Positions 41,181 through 51,321 of a stretch of DNA of 64,000 bases are shown in pieces. The first letter of the stretch is position 1, and each line of letters begins with the position of its first letter. Source of the DNA: Paenibacillus sp. FSL R5-0766 (GTDB lineage: Bacteria; Bacillota; Bacilli; Paenibacillales; Paenibacillaceae); contig NZ_CP150227.1 of assembly GCF_037971845.1 (NCBI RefSeq), forward strand, positions 1,426,001-1,490,000. Direction: 5' to 3'. The position numbers and the translations under genes are program-made. The notes under the pieces are model-generated. The model was not told the DNA's origin. It did no database searches and saw nothing but the letters and a program-made list of their open reading frames with translations.

Positions 41181-43463
41181 ATGAAATCTTTATCCGTGTT
41201 TTTCAAGGATGTGGGATCGGCCGTGAGAAACCCGAAGGTGTTGATCCCTGTTATTGCAATTATGTTTATACCGATCCTGTATAGTGGCATCTATCTGGCA
41301 GCCTATTGGGACCCGTATGGTCATGTGGATGAGATGCCGGTTGCCGTTGTCAATCTGGACAAAGGTGCTGAGCTGGAGGGAAAATCCCTCCATGTAGGTA
41401 GTGATCTGGTGGATGAGCTGAAGAAAAATGCCGATTTCAAATGGGATTTTGTCAGTGCGAGTCAAGCCAAAGAAGGCATGAGTAATGACAAATATTATAT
41501 GCAAATTACGATTCCGGAGAACTTCTCATCCCAGGCAACAACATTGCTCGATGACAAGCCGGAGCCGGCTGATCTGATCTATGAACCGAATGGCAATTAC
41601 AGCTTTGTCGGTGCGCAGATCGGTAAGACTGCTATTAAGGACCTGAAAGCAAAAGTTTCCGCCAAAGTAACGGAGTCCTATGCAGAGACTTTGCTCGACA
41701 AGTTCTCCGAAGTATCGGATGGCTTGGCTGAGGCTGGCGATGGGGCGGGTGAACTGAATACCGGCGCAGGCAAACTGGATGATGGTGCGGTTAAGCTCAA
41801 GGATAATCTGGCGAAGCTTGCATCCGGAACGCTTGAACTTCAGGAAGGACTTTCTCCATTAAGTGATGGTGTTAACGCGCTGCACACAGGGGCAACCAAG
41901 CTTGAAAGTGGAACATCGAATCTTGTATCCGGTCTGCAACAGCTTCAGGCAGCTGCTTCGAGCCAGCTTCAGAGCGGAGCAGATCAGTTGAAGGATGGCA
42001 GCGCCAAGTTGGAAACCGGACTTCAGTCTTCACTGGATGGCACAAGTAAGTTGCAGGCTGGCCTGAAATCGTCAGAACAGGGCAGTGCGAAGCTGTCGGA
42101 TGGTCTGCAAAGTGCCGTTCAGGGCAGCGGTACACTGGCAACAGGCCTGCAATCGGCTGTTGATGGCAGTTCCAAGGTTGCTGATGGTGCACAGGGTGTA
42201 GCCGTCGGATTGAAGCAGCTTGCTGCATCAAACCCGGAACTGGCCGAAAATGCGGATGTCCAGAAACTGCTTGCGGCAAGTGAAGCTGTTGCTGATGGCA
42301 GTGCACAACTGCATGAGAGTGAGCAGAAGCTGGCGCAGGGTGCAGATCAGCTGCATCAGGGTAACCAGCAACTGGCTGCGGGTGCAGCCGAGCTTCATGG
42401 AGGTCAGGAGCAACTTCTGGCTGGTGCGAACCAGTTAGTGGATGGTCAGCAACAATTGCTGGCTGGTGCCGGGCAGCTTAGTCAAGGAGGAGCACAGCTC
42501 TCCGATGGCCTGAAGCAGTTCAGCGGCAAGTTGGGTGATGCTGCAAGTGGCGGTACATTGCTTGCAGATGGTGCCAAGCAGCTGGGCTCAGGGACAACAG
42601 CTTTGCAAACGGGTGTAGGTAAACTAAGTGGTGGCGTTAATTCACTAACCGATGGTTCGAAGCAACTGGGTGATGGCGCGGGCAAACTGGCTGACGGTCT
42701 TACCGAGCTAAAAGATGGCTCAAGTGAACTGGCAACCAAGCTGAATGACGCCGCACAGAAAACATCCGAAGTTAAAAAAACGGATGATGTAGTGAACATG
42801 TTCGCTGAACCTGTAAACTCCTCGGAGAACACAGCAGAGAACGTGAGCAATTATGGTACAGGATTGACACCGTTCTTCCTGTCGATCGGTCTGTTTGTGG
42901 GTTCGTTGATTTCCACGATTGTATTGAAAATGCGGGAAACGTCCGTACCTGGTGCAACAGGCTGGAATCGTTTTGTCAGCCGGACACTGGTATTTGGGTC
43001 CGTGAGCATTTTCCAATCGGTTATTGTGGCAAGTTTCATGTTATATGGTCTTGGACTGGAGACACACAGCGTAGGGCTGTTCTATCTGTTTACCATTATT
43101 ACGGGGCTGACCTTCATGTTGATCGTTCAGGCACTTGTAACCTGGCTGGATCTGCCTGGACGTTATGTTGTCATTCTGCTGCTGGTCTTCCAGCTTGCGG
43201 CTAGTGCAGGAACCTTCCCGGTAGAACTGATTCCATCGTGGCTTCAGGTGTTTAGTCCTTGGTTACCAATGACGCACAGCATTATGGGCTTCAAAGCCGT
43301 GGTATCGAGTGGTAATCTGGATGTGATGTGGCATCAGGCAGGTATTCTTAGCATCTATGCAGGGGTATCCATTCTGCTGACGCTTGCTTACTTCCTCTGG
43401 AATGGCAGACGTCCAAAAAAAGAAGTCGAACAGGCTGATTCTGGTCAAGTTGTGACGGCATAA
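41181..43463 (+). CDS. yhgE: YhgE/Pip-family membrane protein
   Basis: A 760-residue YhgE/Pip protein. ATG 41181 has AAGGGGAG at 41165-41172. One N-terminal membrane segment (VLIPVIAIMFIPILYSGIYL), a domain with AVVNLDKGAELEGKSLHVG, then a long helical region of 7-residue repeats (pattern hxxGxxx; e.g. LSDGVNALHTGATKLESG) from about residue 215 to 560, and five to six C-terminal membrane segments like ABC-2 permeases. Pip of Lactococcus is a phage receptor; YhgE relatives act in ESX-type secretion or membrane stress. Likely controlled by the upstream TetR protein. Confidence 0.9.
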   Translation: MKSLSVFFKDVGSAVRNPKVLIPVIAIMFIPILYSGIYLAAYWDPYGHVDEMPVAVVNLDKGAELEGKSLHVGSDLVDELKKNADFKWDFVSASQAKEGMSNDKYYMQITIPENFSSQATTLLDDKPEPADLIYEPNGNYSFVGAQIGKTAIKDLKAKVSAKVTESYAETLLDKFSEVSDGLAEAGDGAGELNTGAGKLDDGAVKLKDNLAKLASGTLELQEGLSPLSDGVNALHTGATKLESGTSNLVSGLQQLQAAASSQLQSGADQLKDGSAKLETGLQSSLDGTSKLQAGLKSSEQGSAKLSDGLQSAVQGSGTLATGLQSAVDGSSKVADGAQGVAVGLKQLAASNPELAENADVQKLLAASEAVADGSAQLHESEQKLAQGADQLHQGNQQLAAGAAELHGGQEQLLAGANQLVDGQQQLLAGAGQLSQGGAQLSDGLKQFSGKLGDAASGGTLLADGAKQLGSGTTALQTGVGKLSGGVNSLTDGSKQLGDGAGKLADGLTELKDGSSELATKLNDAAQKTSEVKKTDDVVNMFAEPVNSSENTAENVSNYGTGLTPFFLSIGLFVGSLISTIVLKMRETSVPGATGWNRFVSRTLVFGSVSIFQSVIVASFMLYGLGLETHSVGLFYLFTIITGLTFMLIVQALVTWLDLPGRYVVILLLVFQLAASAGTFPVELIPSWLQVFSPWLPMTHSIMGFKAVVSSGNLDVMWHQAGILSIYAGVSILLTLAYFLWNGRRPKKEVEQADSGQVVTA

Positions 43464-43552
43464 GTCGAACCTGATCTTCAGCAGGGTCATATTTTTGAAA
43501 AAAACTTTATTTTCTTGTAGTGAAATTATGCAATATAGTAGTCAAATAGTGC

Positions 43553-43596
43553 AAATAGCCTGTGGCCCCAAAAAGGGGTTGCAGGCTATTTTGTAT
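43553..43596 (+). terminator. Terminator after yhgE
   Basis: AAATAGCCTG (43553-43562) pairs with CAGGCTATTTT (43582-43592) and CCCC with GGGG inside; T-rich sequence follows. Confidence 0.88.
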
Positions 43597-43711
43597 ACAA
43601 ATGCATAGAGAAGTGAAGTTTCGCTGGCTTAAGCAGTGAAAATTTGGTGGAATTATAGATAAACGTAGGCTGCACATGGAACGATTTTCTTCTGTCAGCA
43701 ATTTAATTCAG

Positions 43712-43739
43712 TTGTACTCTGGCATAAAAAGTGTATAAT
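43712..43739 (+). promoter_or_regulatory. Candidate gltB promoter
   Basis: TTGTAC (43712-43717), 16 bases, perfect -10 TATAAT (43734-43739). A leader of about 390 bases would result. Confidence 0.5.
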
Positions 43740-44135
43740 TATTCGAAAAAGAGATGAATTTAAACGTCACTACTGTAAAGCTGTACTGCAAAACATTTCT
43801 TATCAGAGGTATTAAAAAGTTTAAATTGCGCTGATGTTAGGTCGGTGTTAAAATAATAGAACTATATCAAAAAAACGTCGCTCCATTTCAGTAGCCGTGC
43901 CAGCGGCTGCGTGTTGATTTATACAGGCTGTTTGCCGGATCGTCCGGATCAGCTCATCTCATTACAATGGCTTCTGCCCAATAGCAGGCATTATTTTTGA
44001 CAGTCTCATGCTGTCACCTCTTCTATCTAGCAGGCTCTATCGCAAGCGAAAGGCCAGCTCCTCCCGTTTCATTGTTGCCTGTTGCCTATGTTCTTGATCT
44101 TTCCGAAATACTTCATTATAGAAAGGTTGCGTTCC

Positions 44136-47100
44136 ATGAGACACATCGGATTACCTCCAAAACAGGGTCTGTATGACCCGCAGTTCGAAAAAGACGCATG
44201 CGGAATGGGTTTTGTTGCCAACATCAAAGGAGTACCTTCACACGATATCGTTAGTCAGGCACTGACCATGCTTAGTAACATGGAGCACCGTGGAGGACAG
44301 GGAAGTGAGCCGAATTCCGGTGACGGAGCAGGTATCCTGATTCAGATTCCACATCGCTATTTTGCACAGGAAGCAGAACGTCTTGGTTTTGCATTGCCTG
44401 AACAGGGCTTCTATGGTGTAGGGATGTTGTTCCTTTCCCAAGACCCTGCCATTCGTAGTGCGCATGAAGAGAGCCTTAAGAAGATTATTGAAGAAGAAGG
44501 ACAGACGTTCCTGGGTTTCCGGGATGTTCCTACTTTTGATGAAATGCTTGGCCGTTCTGCACTTGCAGCGAAACCTTATGTACGTCAGGTGTTCATTGGA
44601 AGATCCGCAGATGTGAAGGATGAGCTTGGATTCGAGCGTAAGCTGTATGTTATTCGCAGACGTGCTGAGCTGGCTATTCGTTATTCGGCAGATGAAGCAG
44701 AAGGTGGTTCATTCTACCTTCCAAGCTTGTCTTGTCGCAAAATTGTATATAAAGGCATGCTGACAACGGAACAGGTAGGAGAGTTCTATCTGGATCTGCA
44801 GCAAGACCTTGTTGAATCGGCTATTGCACTCGTGCATTCCCGTTTCAGTACGAACACCTTCCCAAGCTGGGAACGTGCCCACCCGTATCGCTTCATGATC
44901 CACAACGGTGAGATCAACACGATGCGTGGTAACGTGAACTGGATGCATGCTAGACAGTCCTTGTTCGAGAGTGAGTTGTTCGGTAACGACATCGCGAAAG
45001 TAAAACCGGTCATCAATCCCGACGGTTCGGATACAGCCATGTTTGATAATACGCTGGAGTTCCTGTATCTGAGCGGCCGTTCTCTGCCACACGTGGCCAT
45101 GATGATGGTTCCTGAACCATGGAGCACAGATGAGGGCATGGACCCTGCCAAAAAAGCATTTTATGAATATCACAGCACAATGATGGAGCCTTGGGATGGA
45201 CCAGCAGCAATGGCCTTCACAGATGGTTTGCAAATTGGTGCAACACTTGACCGTAACGGTTTGCGTCCAGCTCGTTATTATGTAACCAAAGATGACCGTA
45301 TTATCCTGTCCTCCGAAGTTGGGGTACTTGATATCGCGCCGGAAGAGATCCTGTACAAAGATCGTCTGCGTCCAGGTCGGATGTTGCTTGTGGATACACA
45401 AGAAGGCCGCATCATCGCGGATGAGGAAGTAAAAGCAATCATTGCAGCCGAGAATCCGTATCAGGATTGGCTTGATGAGCATTTGATGGATCTGAGCGAG
45501 TTGCCGGAAGCACCGGAACTTCCTGATCCAAAACATGATAACGTGACCCAGCTTCAGCTGGCATATGGTTATACATTTGAAGAACTTCGTAAAATCCTGG
45601 AGCCGATGGCAACAACAGGTATGGAAGCTACGGGTTCGATGGGTTATGATGCACCACTGGCTGTGCTGTCGGATCGTCCGCAGCGTCTGTACAACTACTT
45701 TAAACAGATGTTCGCCCAGGTAACCAACCCGCCAATCGATGCAATCCGTGAAGAGATTGTAACATCTACGGCAACAACCATTGGTCCTGAGCGCAACTTG
45801 CTGAACCCTGAACCGGAGAGTTGTCGCCAGATCCGTCTGGATACACCGGTATTGTCTAATGAAGACTTTGCGAAGATTCGCCATGTGCGTCGCCCAGGCT
45901 TCCGCTCCATGACGATTCCAATCTTCTTCACCGCTGCGGAAGGAGCAGAAGGGCTTCGCAAAGCGATGGATTTGCTCTTCGAAGCTGCGGATCGTGTCAT
46001 TGACAAGGGTCATAACATTCTGATCCTGTCTGACCGCGGTGTGGACGCAGAGAATGCTGCCATTCCTGCATTGCTTGCTGTAGCAGGTCTGCATCACCAT
46101 CTGATTCGCCAGGGAACCCGAACAAAAGTCAGCATTATGCTCGAATCGGCAGAACCGCGTGATATTCACCACTACGCGTTGCTGCTGGGTTACGGTGTAA
46201 GTGCGGTGAACCCTTATCTGGCTTTTGAAACGCTGGATGACATGATTCAGCAAGGGTTGCTGCGTGGCATCTCGCATGAGAAAGCAGTGAAAAACTACAT
46301 TAAAGCAGCTACCAAAGGCGTTACTAAAGTGTTGTCCAAAATGGGGATTTCTACGATTCAATCATATCGTGGAGCTCAAATATTCGAAGCGGTAGGTCTG
46401 AAATCAGACTTCGTTGACCGTTACTTTACCTGGACACCTTCCCGTATCGGCGGAATTGGGTTGGAAGAAGTGGCAGCCGAAGCGCTGACACATCATAACC
46501 GTGCCTTTACGGAAAAAGACGGTAACGATAAAGTATTGGATTCCGGTGGGGATTATCAATGGCGTAACGACGGAGAAGAGCATCTGTTCAATCCGCAAAC
46601 CATTCATACCCTGCAACATGCAGTACGCACTGGGGATTACAAGCTGTATAAAAAATATTCCAAACTTGTACAAGGTGAGAATGATCAATTGTTGACCATT
46701 CGCTCCATGCTGAAGCTGAAACCGGTGGGAGCTTCCATTCCACTCGAAGAAGTTGAATCCGTAGAAGATATCATGCGTCGTTTCAAAACAGGTGCAATGT
46801 CCTTCGGTTCGATCAGTAAAGAGGCGCATGAAGATCTTGCCATCGCTATGAACCGTGTTGGAGGTAAATCCAATACCGGTGAAGGTGGAGAAGACCCGGC
46901 TCGCTTCATTAAAGATAGCAACGGGGATTCCCGTCGCAGTGCGATTAAACAGGTAGCATCCGGACGTTTTGGTGTTACATCCAACTACTTGGTTAATGCC
47001 GACGAGATTCAGATTAAAATGGCTCAGGGAGCTAAACCAGGTGAAGGCGGACAGCTGCCAGGACGTAAAGTGTATCCTTGGGTTGCTGAAGTTCGTGGAT

Positions 47101-48734
47101 CTACACCGGGTGTAGGTCTGATCTCGCCACCACCGCATCACGATATCTACTCAATCGAAGATCTGGCAGAGTTGATCTATGACTTGAAAAATGCCAATCC
47201 GCGTGCTGAGATTAACGTGAAGCTGGTATCGGAAGTGGGCGTGGGTACCATCGCAGCTGGTGTAGCCAAAGGCCGTGCCGATATTATCCTTGTCAGCGGT
47301 TATGACGGAGGTACAGGTGCATCACCGCAAGGTTCGATTCGCCACGCAGGTATGCCTTGGGAACTAGGTCTTGCAGAGACACATCAAACGTTGATGTTGA
47401 ACAATCTGCGTGACCGTGTTGTCCTCGAAACAGATGGCAAAATGCTTAACGGCCGTGACCTGGCGATTGCTGCCTTGCTAGGAGCAGAAGAGTATGGATT
47501 CTCTACGGCACCGCTCGTTGCACTTGGCTGTATCATGATGCGTGTCTGTCAGATGGATACCTGTCCGGTTGGTGTAGCGACACAGAATCCGGAATTGCGT
47601 AAAAATTATATGGGTGATCCAGCTCATGTGGTTAACTTCATGCGATTTGTTGCTGAAGATGTGCGTGAGATCATGGCTGATCTTGGTTTCCGTACTATAC
47701 AGGAGATGGTCGGACGTACAGATTGCCTCGAAACGGTAGAAGCCGTAGATCACTGGAAGAAAAAAGGTGTGGATCTGTCTGTATTGCTGCACGTGCCTGA
47801 AATGCCGGAAGGCTCTGCACGTTACCGCACACAGCATCAGAATCACCAATTGGAAGAAACGCTGGATATGCAACAATTGCTGCCACTGGCACAGTCTGCT
47901 ATTGAATCCGGTCAACCGGTTGAAGCGGTGCTTCCAATTACAAACGTTAACCGTGCAGTAGGTACCATTTTGGGTAGTGAGATCACACGCAAATATGGTC
48001 TCGCAGGATTGCCTGAAGATACGGTTAAATTCAAATTTGTCGGTTCTGCCGGACAAAGCTTTGGGGCCTTTGTACCTAAAGGTATGACCTTGACCGTTGA
48101 AGGGGATTCCAATGACTACGTAGGTAAAGGATTGTCCGGAGGTAAACTGATCGTGATGCCTTCTCCGAAAGCAACATTCGAGGCGGAAGATAACATCATT
48201 ATCGGTAACACAGCCCTCTACGGAGCAACAAGCGGTGAAGCGTACATCCGTGGTATTGCGGGTGAGCGGTTTGCTGTACGTAACTCGGGCGCCAAAGTCG
48301 TCGTTGAAGGTGTAGGCGACCATGGTTGTGAGTATATGACAGGTGGACGTGTCGTTGTACTGGGCGATACAGGTCGTAACTTTGCAGCAGGGATGTCCGG
48401 AGGTATTGCCTATGTGTATGATCCGGAAGGCACATTCCTGAAACGTTGTAATCTGGAAATGGTTCTTTTGGAGCGTATCGAAGATGTGGCCGAAAGTGCA
48501 GATCTGCGAGGCATGATTCAACGTCATGTTGCCAATACAGGAAGTGCTGTTGGTCAGCGCGTTCTGGATAACTGGCAAGATGCGCTGAATCAGTTCGTTC
48601 GGGTTATTCCGAAGGACTTCAAGCGGATGACAGAACAGATCGAACGGATTCAGGCAACAGGTCTGACTGGAGAAGCGGCGCTGCTTGCAGCGTTTGAAGC
48701 GAATATGCGTGAACTTGCACGTGCTGGAGGTTAA
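44136..48734 (+). CDS. gltB: Glutamate synthase large subunit (GOGAT)
   Basis: A 1532-residue GOGAT large subunit. ATG 44136 has GAAAGG upstream; the frame extends 18 codons further without a site. The Ntn amidotransferase nucleophile is C22 ([15 protein letters not shown]) after a short propeptide. Other marks: [47 protein letters not shown] region, the FMN domain with [21 protein letters not shown] and [12 protein letters not shown], the iron-sulfur cysteines near [15 protein letters not shown], and the C-terminal beta-helix ([16 protein letters not shown]). It converts 2-oxoglutarate and glutamine to two glutamates. The small subunit gene gltD is not adjacent. Confidence 0.97.
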   Translation: MRHIGLPPKQGLYDPQFEKDACGMGFVANIKGVPSHDIVSQALTMLSNMEHRGGQGSEPNSGDGAGILIQIPHRYFAQEAERLGFALPEQGFYGVGMLFLSQDPAIRSAHEESLKKIIEEEGQTFLGFRDVPTFDEMLGRSALAAKPYVRQVFIGRSADVKDELGFERKLYVIRRRAELAIRYSADEAEGGSFYLPSLSCRKIVYKGMLTTEQVGEFYLDLQQDLVESAIALVHSRFSTNTFPSWERAHPYRFMIHNGEINTMRGNVNWMHARQSLFESELFGNDIAKVKPVINPDGSDTAMFDNTLEFLYLSGRSLPHVAMMMVPEPWSTDEGMDPAKKAFYEYHSTMMEPWDGPAAMAFTDGLQIGATLDRNGLRPARYYVTKDDRIILSSEVGVLDIAPEEILYKDRLRPGRMLLVDTQEGRIIADEEVKAIIAAENPYQDWLDEHLMDLSELPEAPELPDPKHDNVTQLQLAYGYTFEELRKILEPMATTGMEATGSMGYDAPLAVLSDRPQRLYNYFKQMFAQVTNPPIDAIREEIVTSTATTIGPERNLLNPEPESCRQIRLDTPVLSNEDFAKIRHVRRPGFRSMTIPIFFTAAEGAEGLRKAMDLLFEAADRVIDKGHNILILSDRGVDAENAAIPALLAVAGLHHHLIRQGTRTKVSIMLESAEPRDIHHYALLLGYGVSAVNPYLAFETLDDMIQQGLLRGISHEKAVKNYIKAATKGVTKVLSKMGISTIQSYRGAQIFEAVGLKSDFVDRYFTWTPSRIGGIGLEEVAAEALTHHNRAFTEKDGNDKVLDSGGDYQWRNDGEEHLFNPQTIHTLQHAVRTGDYKLYKKYSKLVQGENDQLLTIRSMLKLKPVGASIPLEEVESVEDIMRRFKTGAMSFGSISKEAHEDLAIAMNRVGGKSNTGEGGEDPARFIKDSNGDSRRSAIKQVASGRFGVTSNYLVNADEIQIKMAQGAKPGEGGQLPGRKVYPWVAEVRGSTPGVGLISPPPHHDIYSIEDLAELIYDLKNANPRAEINVKLVSEVGVGTIAAGVAKGRADIILVSGYDGGTGASPQGSIRHAGMPWELGLAETHQTLMLNNLRDRVVLETDGKMLNGRDLAIAALLGAEEYGFSTAPLVALGCIMMRVCQMDTCPVGVATQNPELRKNYMGDPAHVVNFMRFVAEDVREIMADLGFRTIQEMVGRTDCLETVEAVDHWKKKGVDLSVLLHVPEMPEGSARYRTQHQNHQLEETLDMQQLLPLAQSAIESGQPVEAVLPITNVNRAVGTILGSEITRKYGLAGLPEDTVKFKFVGSAGQSFGAFVPKGMTLTVEGDSNDYVGKGLSGGKLIVMPSPKATFEAEDNIIIGNTALYGATSGEAYIRGIAGERFAVRNSGAKVVVEGVGDHGCEYMTGGRVVVLGDTGRNFAAGMSGGIAYVYDPEGTFLKRCNLEMVLLERIEDVAESADLRGMIQRHVANTGSAVGQRVLDNWQDALNQFVRVIPKDFKRMTEQIERIQATGLTGEAALLAAFEANMRELARAGG

Positions 48735-48784
48735 TAACTTCCTTGTTCCAAGGTGTAAGTGCATGAACAGGTTGTATTAAGAAT

Positions 48785-48835
48785 AATAGGAGCAATATGG
48801 TTGCCATTCCGGCACCATATTGCTCCTATTTTGCT
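48785..48835 (+). terminator. Terminator after gltB
   Basis: AATAGGAGCAATATGG (48785-48800) pairs with CCATATTGCTCCTATT (48815-48830), followed by TTTG. Confidence 0.9.
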
Positions 48836-48964
48836 TTCGACAAAATTAGAACCCCATCAAAAAACGTTATCGCCATGAGACGACAACATTGAGGAACTTT
48901 CTCAAGTATAATAAGGCTAGTTTTGGAGGGCAGGGAAAGTATAAAGATAAGAGAGGTTAGCGGA

Positions 48965-49120
48965 ATGAATATGAAGCATCCAAACAGGGACGATCGTAGG
49001 CCGACAGGTAAACAAGTCGAAGCAACCCAGATGGACATCATGAAGGTTTTACTGCAATGCGGAATCGACCCGGAGCGTTGGAACCATTTCGTATCCTCCG
49101 TCAACAACAAGCGTCCTTGA
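48965..49120 (+). CDS. Small hypothetical protein (51 residues)
   Basis: ATG 48965 has GAGAGG 8 bases upstream; TTG 48923 would give 65 residues but lacks a good site. The protein is basic at the start (MNMKHPNRDDRRPTGKQ) and has one predicted helix (QMDIMKVLLQCGIDPERW). It has its own short upstream region and ends before a terminator shared with the minus-strand regulator. I do not recognise the family; it could be a small regulatory or stress protein. Confidence 0.5.
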   Translation: MNMKHPNRDDRRPTGKQVEATQMDIMKVLLQCGIDPERWNHFVSSVNNKRP

Positions 49121-49160
49121 CACAATAGACAAGCATGGAATGGAAGGGAATTAAAACACA

Positions 49161-49206
49161 AAAAAAGCCCAGAAGCCAGAGAGGTTATCTCTCGGGAACT
49201 GGGTCC
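49161..49206. terminator. Terminator between the small gene and the XRE regulator
   Basis: AAAAAAGCCCAG at the left and CTGGGTCC at the right pair, with an inner stem GAGAGGTTATCTCTC. On the minus strand the stem is followed by a T-run (GGGCTTTTTTTG), so it mainly ends the regulator transcript. Confidence 0.75.
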
Positions 49207-49217
49207 TCTTTTCGGGT

Positions 49218-49586
49218 TTAGTCCATGCTGCGTTCCATTCGGACAAATGCAATAAAACGACGTGCCTCTTCTTCTGTTAAGGACTTCCCATCAATCATCA
49301 GATCGAAGCGTTCCAACACTTCCTTATCCGATAACTCCAAGGTATCAACGAATTCGCGTACGTCCTCATCCATCACGACATCGCTTTGCTTTGTACGTCC
49401 TATAAGATAATCAATAGACACCTCAAAGATGTCAGCAAGTCTCGTTAACACTTCGAAATCCGGTTTGCGACGGTTCTTCTCGTAGTGGGAGAGAGCAGCT
49501 CTGGTAATATGAATGGAGCTCGCAAGTTCTTCTTGAGTAAGTCCCCGCTGTTCCCGTAATTCAGCAATGCGATTTCCGTAGCTCAT
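49218..49586 (-). CDS. XRE-family transcriptional regulator (SinR-like)
   Basis: A 122-residue protein. The N-terminal HTH_3 domain (MSYGNRIAELREQRGLTQEE ... ITRAALSHYEKNRRKPDFEV) fills about residues 4-60; the C-terminus (VREFVDTLELSDKEVLERFD ... ARRFIAFVRMERSMD) is helical and could dimerise. It is divergent from the exopolysaccharide locus, and a GATAC-N5-GTATC palindrome lies inside the promoter facing that locus, so it is a candidate local repressor, comparable to SinR control of eps in Bacillus. Control is inferred. Confidence 0.85.
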   Translation of the reverse strand: MSYGNRIAELREQRGLTQEELASSIHITRAALSHYEKNRRKPDFEVLTRLADIFEVSIDYLIGRTKQSDVVMDEDVREFVDTLELSDKEVLERFDLMIDGKSLTEEEARRFIAFVRMERSMD

Positions 49587-49934
49587 AAGCTATTTCCCCC
49601 TGAACGACATCAAATATATATTGAAACAATCCTGAGCCAAGTGTTTGATCAGGGCAGCTTTCCTGCAAAAGAGTAACTCCTCATGTGTTTCCTTTAACCC
49701 ATTCCCATTTGTAAATAGGTCTGTCTAAGGACATCTCAAATTGTCGTAAATCAAAAGAACCATGTCCAAATACCGCTTGACATGATACGTATTGTATCGT
49801 AAATTGGACGTATGGAGTTACAAAATGTATCATTTGGAATAATTTAAGTATCTCCTTGTTGCCTGGACCATATACCTGTGAGAAGGAAGTGGAGGCAGTC
49901 CATGTAGGCTAATCCATTCTAAAGGAATGAAACC
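49587..49934. other. 348-bp divergent region between regulator and polysaccharide locus
   Basis: It contains the promoter/palindrome at 49777-49805. The remainder, AT-rich, holds no gene; AAAGGAATG before 49935 is a weak ribosome binding site (TTCTAAAGGAATGAAACC). Confidence 0.5.
49777..49805 (+). promoter_or_regulatory. Promoter with palindromic operator facing the polysaccharide locus
   Basis: TTGACA (49777-49782), 17 bases, TAAATT (49800-49805). The spacer contains GATAC (49784-49788), GTATT, GTATC (49794-49798), a palindrome with 5-base arms. A further GTATC occurs about 35 bases on. A repressor bound there would block RNA polymerase; the divergent XRE gene is the obvious candidate. Confidence 0.6.
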
Positions 49935-50369
49935 ATGTATTCAATAATTCAGGAATGGGCTGATATGAAATTAAATGTCCATATGTACATTCAGGAGTTT
50001 CATGGGAAAATGGTAGACCGCAAAAGACGCCCTGTTCTGTTACTTGGAATGGACACTCAAGCAATCACCTTCCTGAGCGACCTGAACTTGCCGGTATCAT
50101 CAGAAATGCTCATTGGTTTGGATGTTGAAGATCAACATGTATGTGTACGACTTCACGCAAGGTTGCAATGGAAACAGCCCTTCGGTGAGCTCACAATGTA
50201 TCATTCGAACTTGCATATTCAGCACGAACAGAAACTATATATAACTGGACAGTTAAACACAATGCTTACTGAAGTTCAGTTTCCCGCGGTTTCCCGTTTT
50301 CAGTATGAAAAGGCAACAGAACAAAAGGCTCTGCAGGAACCCTATCATTACATTGATTTCACCATATAA
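49935..50369 (+). CDS. Hypothetical protein, possible degenerate PilZ-like fold
   Basis: A 144-residue protein, first gene after the regulated promoter. The pattern RKRRPVLLLGMD ... LSDLNLPVSSEMLIGLDV ... VCVRLHARLQWKQ resembles a PilZ barrel, which binds c-di-GMP through RxxxR and (D/N)xSxxG; here RKRRP could stand for the first motif, but the second is missing. It could therefore be a PilZ-like protein without nucleotide binding, or unrelated. No signal peptide or membrane segment. Confidence 0.5.
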   Translation: MYSIIQEWADMKLNVHMYIQEFHGKMVDRKRRPVLLLGMDTQAITFLSDLNLPVSSEMLIGLDVEDQHVCVRLHARLQWKQPFGELTMYHSNLHIQHEQKLYITGQLNTMLTEVQFPAVSRFQYEKATEQKALQEPYHYIDFTI

Positions 50370-50524
50370 TTCCAAGTCGATTCTTAACATTTTCTGAACA
50401 AAACATGTACTTAACGCCATTTTACTATATTTCATAGCGTTATGCATTAGTTCTTTAACACCAAAAGCATTTGCGCAATGAATAAAGGGGCGAGGGGGCT
50501 CATACTATTTCAGGAAGTTTGGAT

Positions 50525-51283
50525 ATGGTTGAAATGCACTGCCACATATTATCCGGCCTAGATGATGGTCCTGTTCGAATGGAGCAGTCCGTTGCAATGG
50601 CTGAGAAGGCGGCAGCCTCAGGAATTACCTCCATTATTGCTACTCCGCATCACCTGAACGGGCAATACAACAATGAACCGATGGTGGTCAATCAGGCCGT
50701 GAACCTGCTTCACGCAGAACTTCGCAATCGCAACATTCGCCTGGAGATCCGTCCCGGACAGGAGATCAGGGTGCATGACAACCTGATTGGAGACTTATAT
50801 GCAGGAAAGTGCTGCACACTCGCCGGAAGTCGTTACATGTTGTTGGAACTTCCCTTTGGTCATATTCCCTCACAGTTCCCCAGGATACTGCATGAATTAC
50901 GAATAGCGGGAATTACCCCTATTATTGCTCATCCGGAACGCAATCGTGTCATTTTGAAGAAGCCAAAGTTGTTGGCTGATTACTTGAGTCAAGGCGGACT
51001 ATGTCAGCTCACAGCTCAATCTTTCACTGGGCTTTTCGGACGGAAAGTTCGGCAGTGGTGTTTTCATTTTTGCAAAGAAAACGGGTTTCATTTCATTTCA
51101 TCAGATGCACATGATACGTGCACAAGGACATTTGCCATAAGTGAAGGAGAGCGGGTCATCGAGCGTCGATTTGGAGCTGAAGCCGTTAAGAGGCTGGCAG
51201 AGAATGCGTCGCACATTCTATCGAATTCGTGTCTGGTTACAGAACGCTGGAAACCTCGCAAATGGCTACTGTCCATCTGGTAG
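50525..51283 (+). CDS. cpsB: Tyrosine-protein phosphatase, CpsB/CapC (PHP family)
   Basis: A 252-residue PHP-type manganese-dependent phosphotyrosine phosphatase. ATG 50525 fits CAGGAAG at 50510-50516; TTG 50519 is too close. Metal-site motifs: H5xH7 in MHCHILSGLDDGP, IIATPHHLNGQYNN, PIIAHPERNRVI and FISSDAHDT. It dephosphorylates the BY-kinase encoded two genes downstream and so tunes polysaccharide export length. Cytoplasmic. Confidence 0.92.
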   Translation: MVEMHCHILSGLDDGPVRMEQSVAMAEKAAASGITSIIATPHHLNGQYNNEPMVVNQAVNLLHAELRNRNIRLEIRPGQEIRVHDNLIGDLYAGKCCTLAGSRYMLLELPFGHIPSQFPRILHELRIAGITPIIAHPERNRVILKKPKLLADYLSQGGLCQLTAQSFTGLFGRKVRQWCFHFCKENGFHFISSDAHDTCTRTFAISEGERVIERRFGAEAVKRLAENASHILSNSCLVTERWKPRKWLLSIW

Positions 51284-51321
51284 TTACATAGGATAGATCA
51301 CAACGTATAGGAGGAATGAAA

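Larger units (their letters stand above)
43464..44135 (+). other. 672-bp gap before gltB with terminator, promoters and long leader
   Basis: After the yhgE terminator (43553) the region holds two promoter candidates: TTGTAC (43712-43717), 16 bases, TATAAT (43734-43739), and TTGCGC, 17 bases, TAAAAT near 43827-43855. Both leave a long leader (about 290-400 bases). Within it GCCGTGCCAGCGGC and GGATCGTCCGGATC can form hairpins. No gltC-like regulator gene lies nearby and I do not recognise a known riboswitch. No gene is supported. Confidence 0.5.

Noticed and set aside
44709..48764. Long minus-strand open frames (550 and 428 codons) opposite gltB
   Set aside because: They are mirror frames of a highly expressed, codon-biased gene, lack ribosome binding sites and have His/Cys/Phe-rich compositions unlike real proteins.
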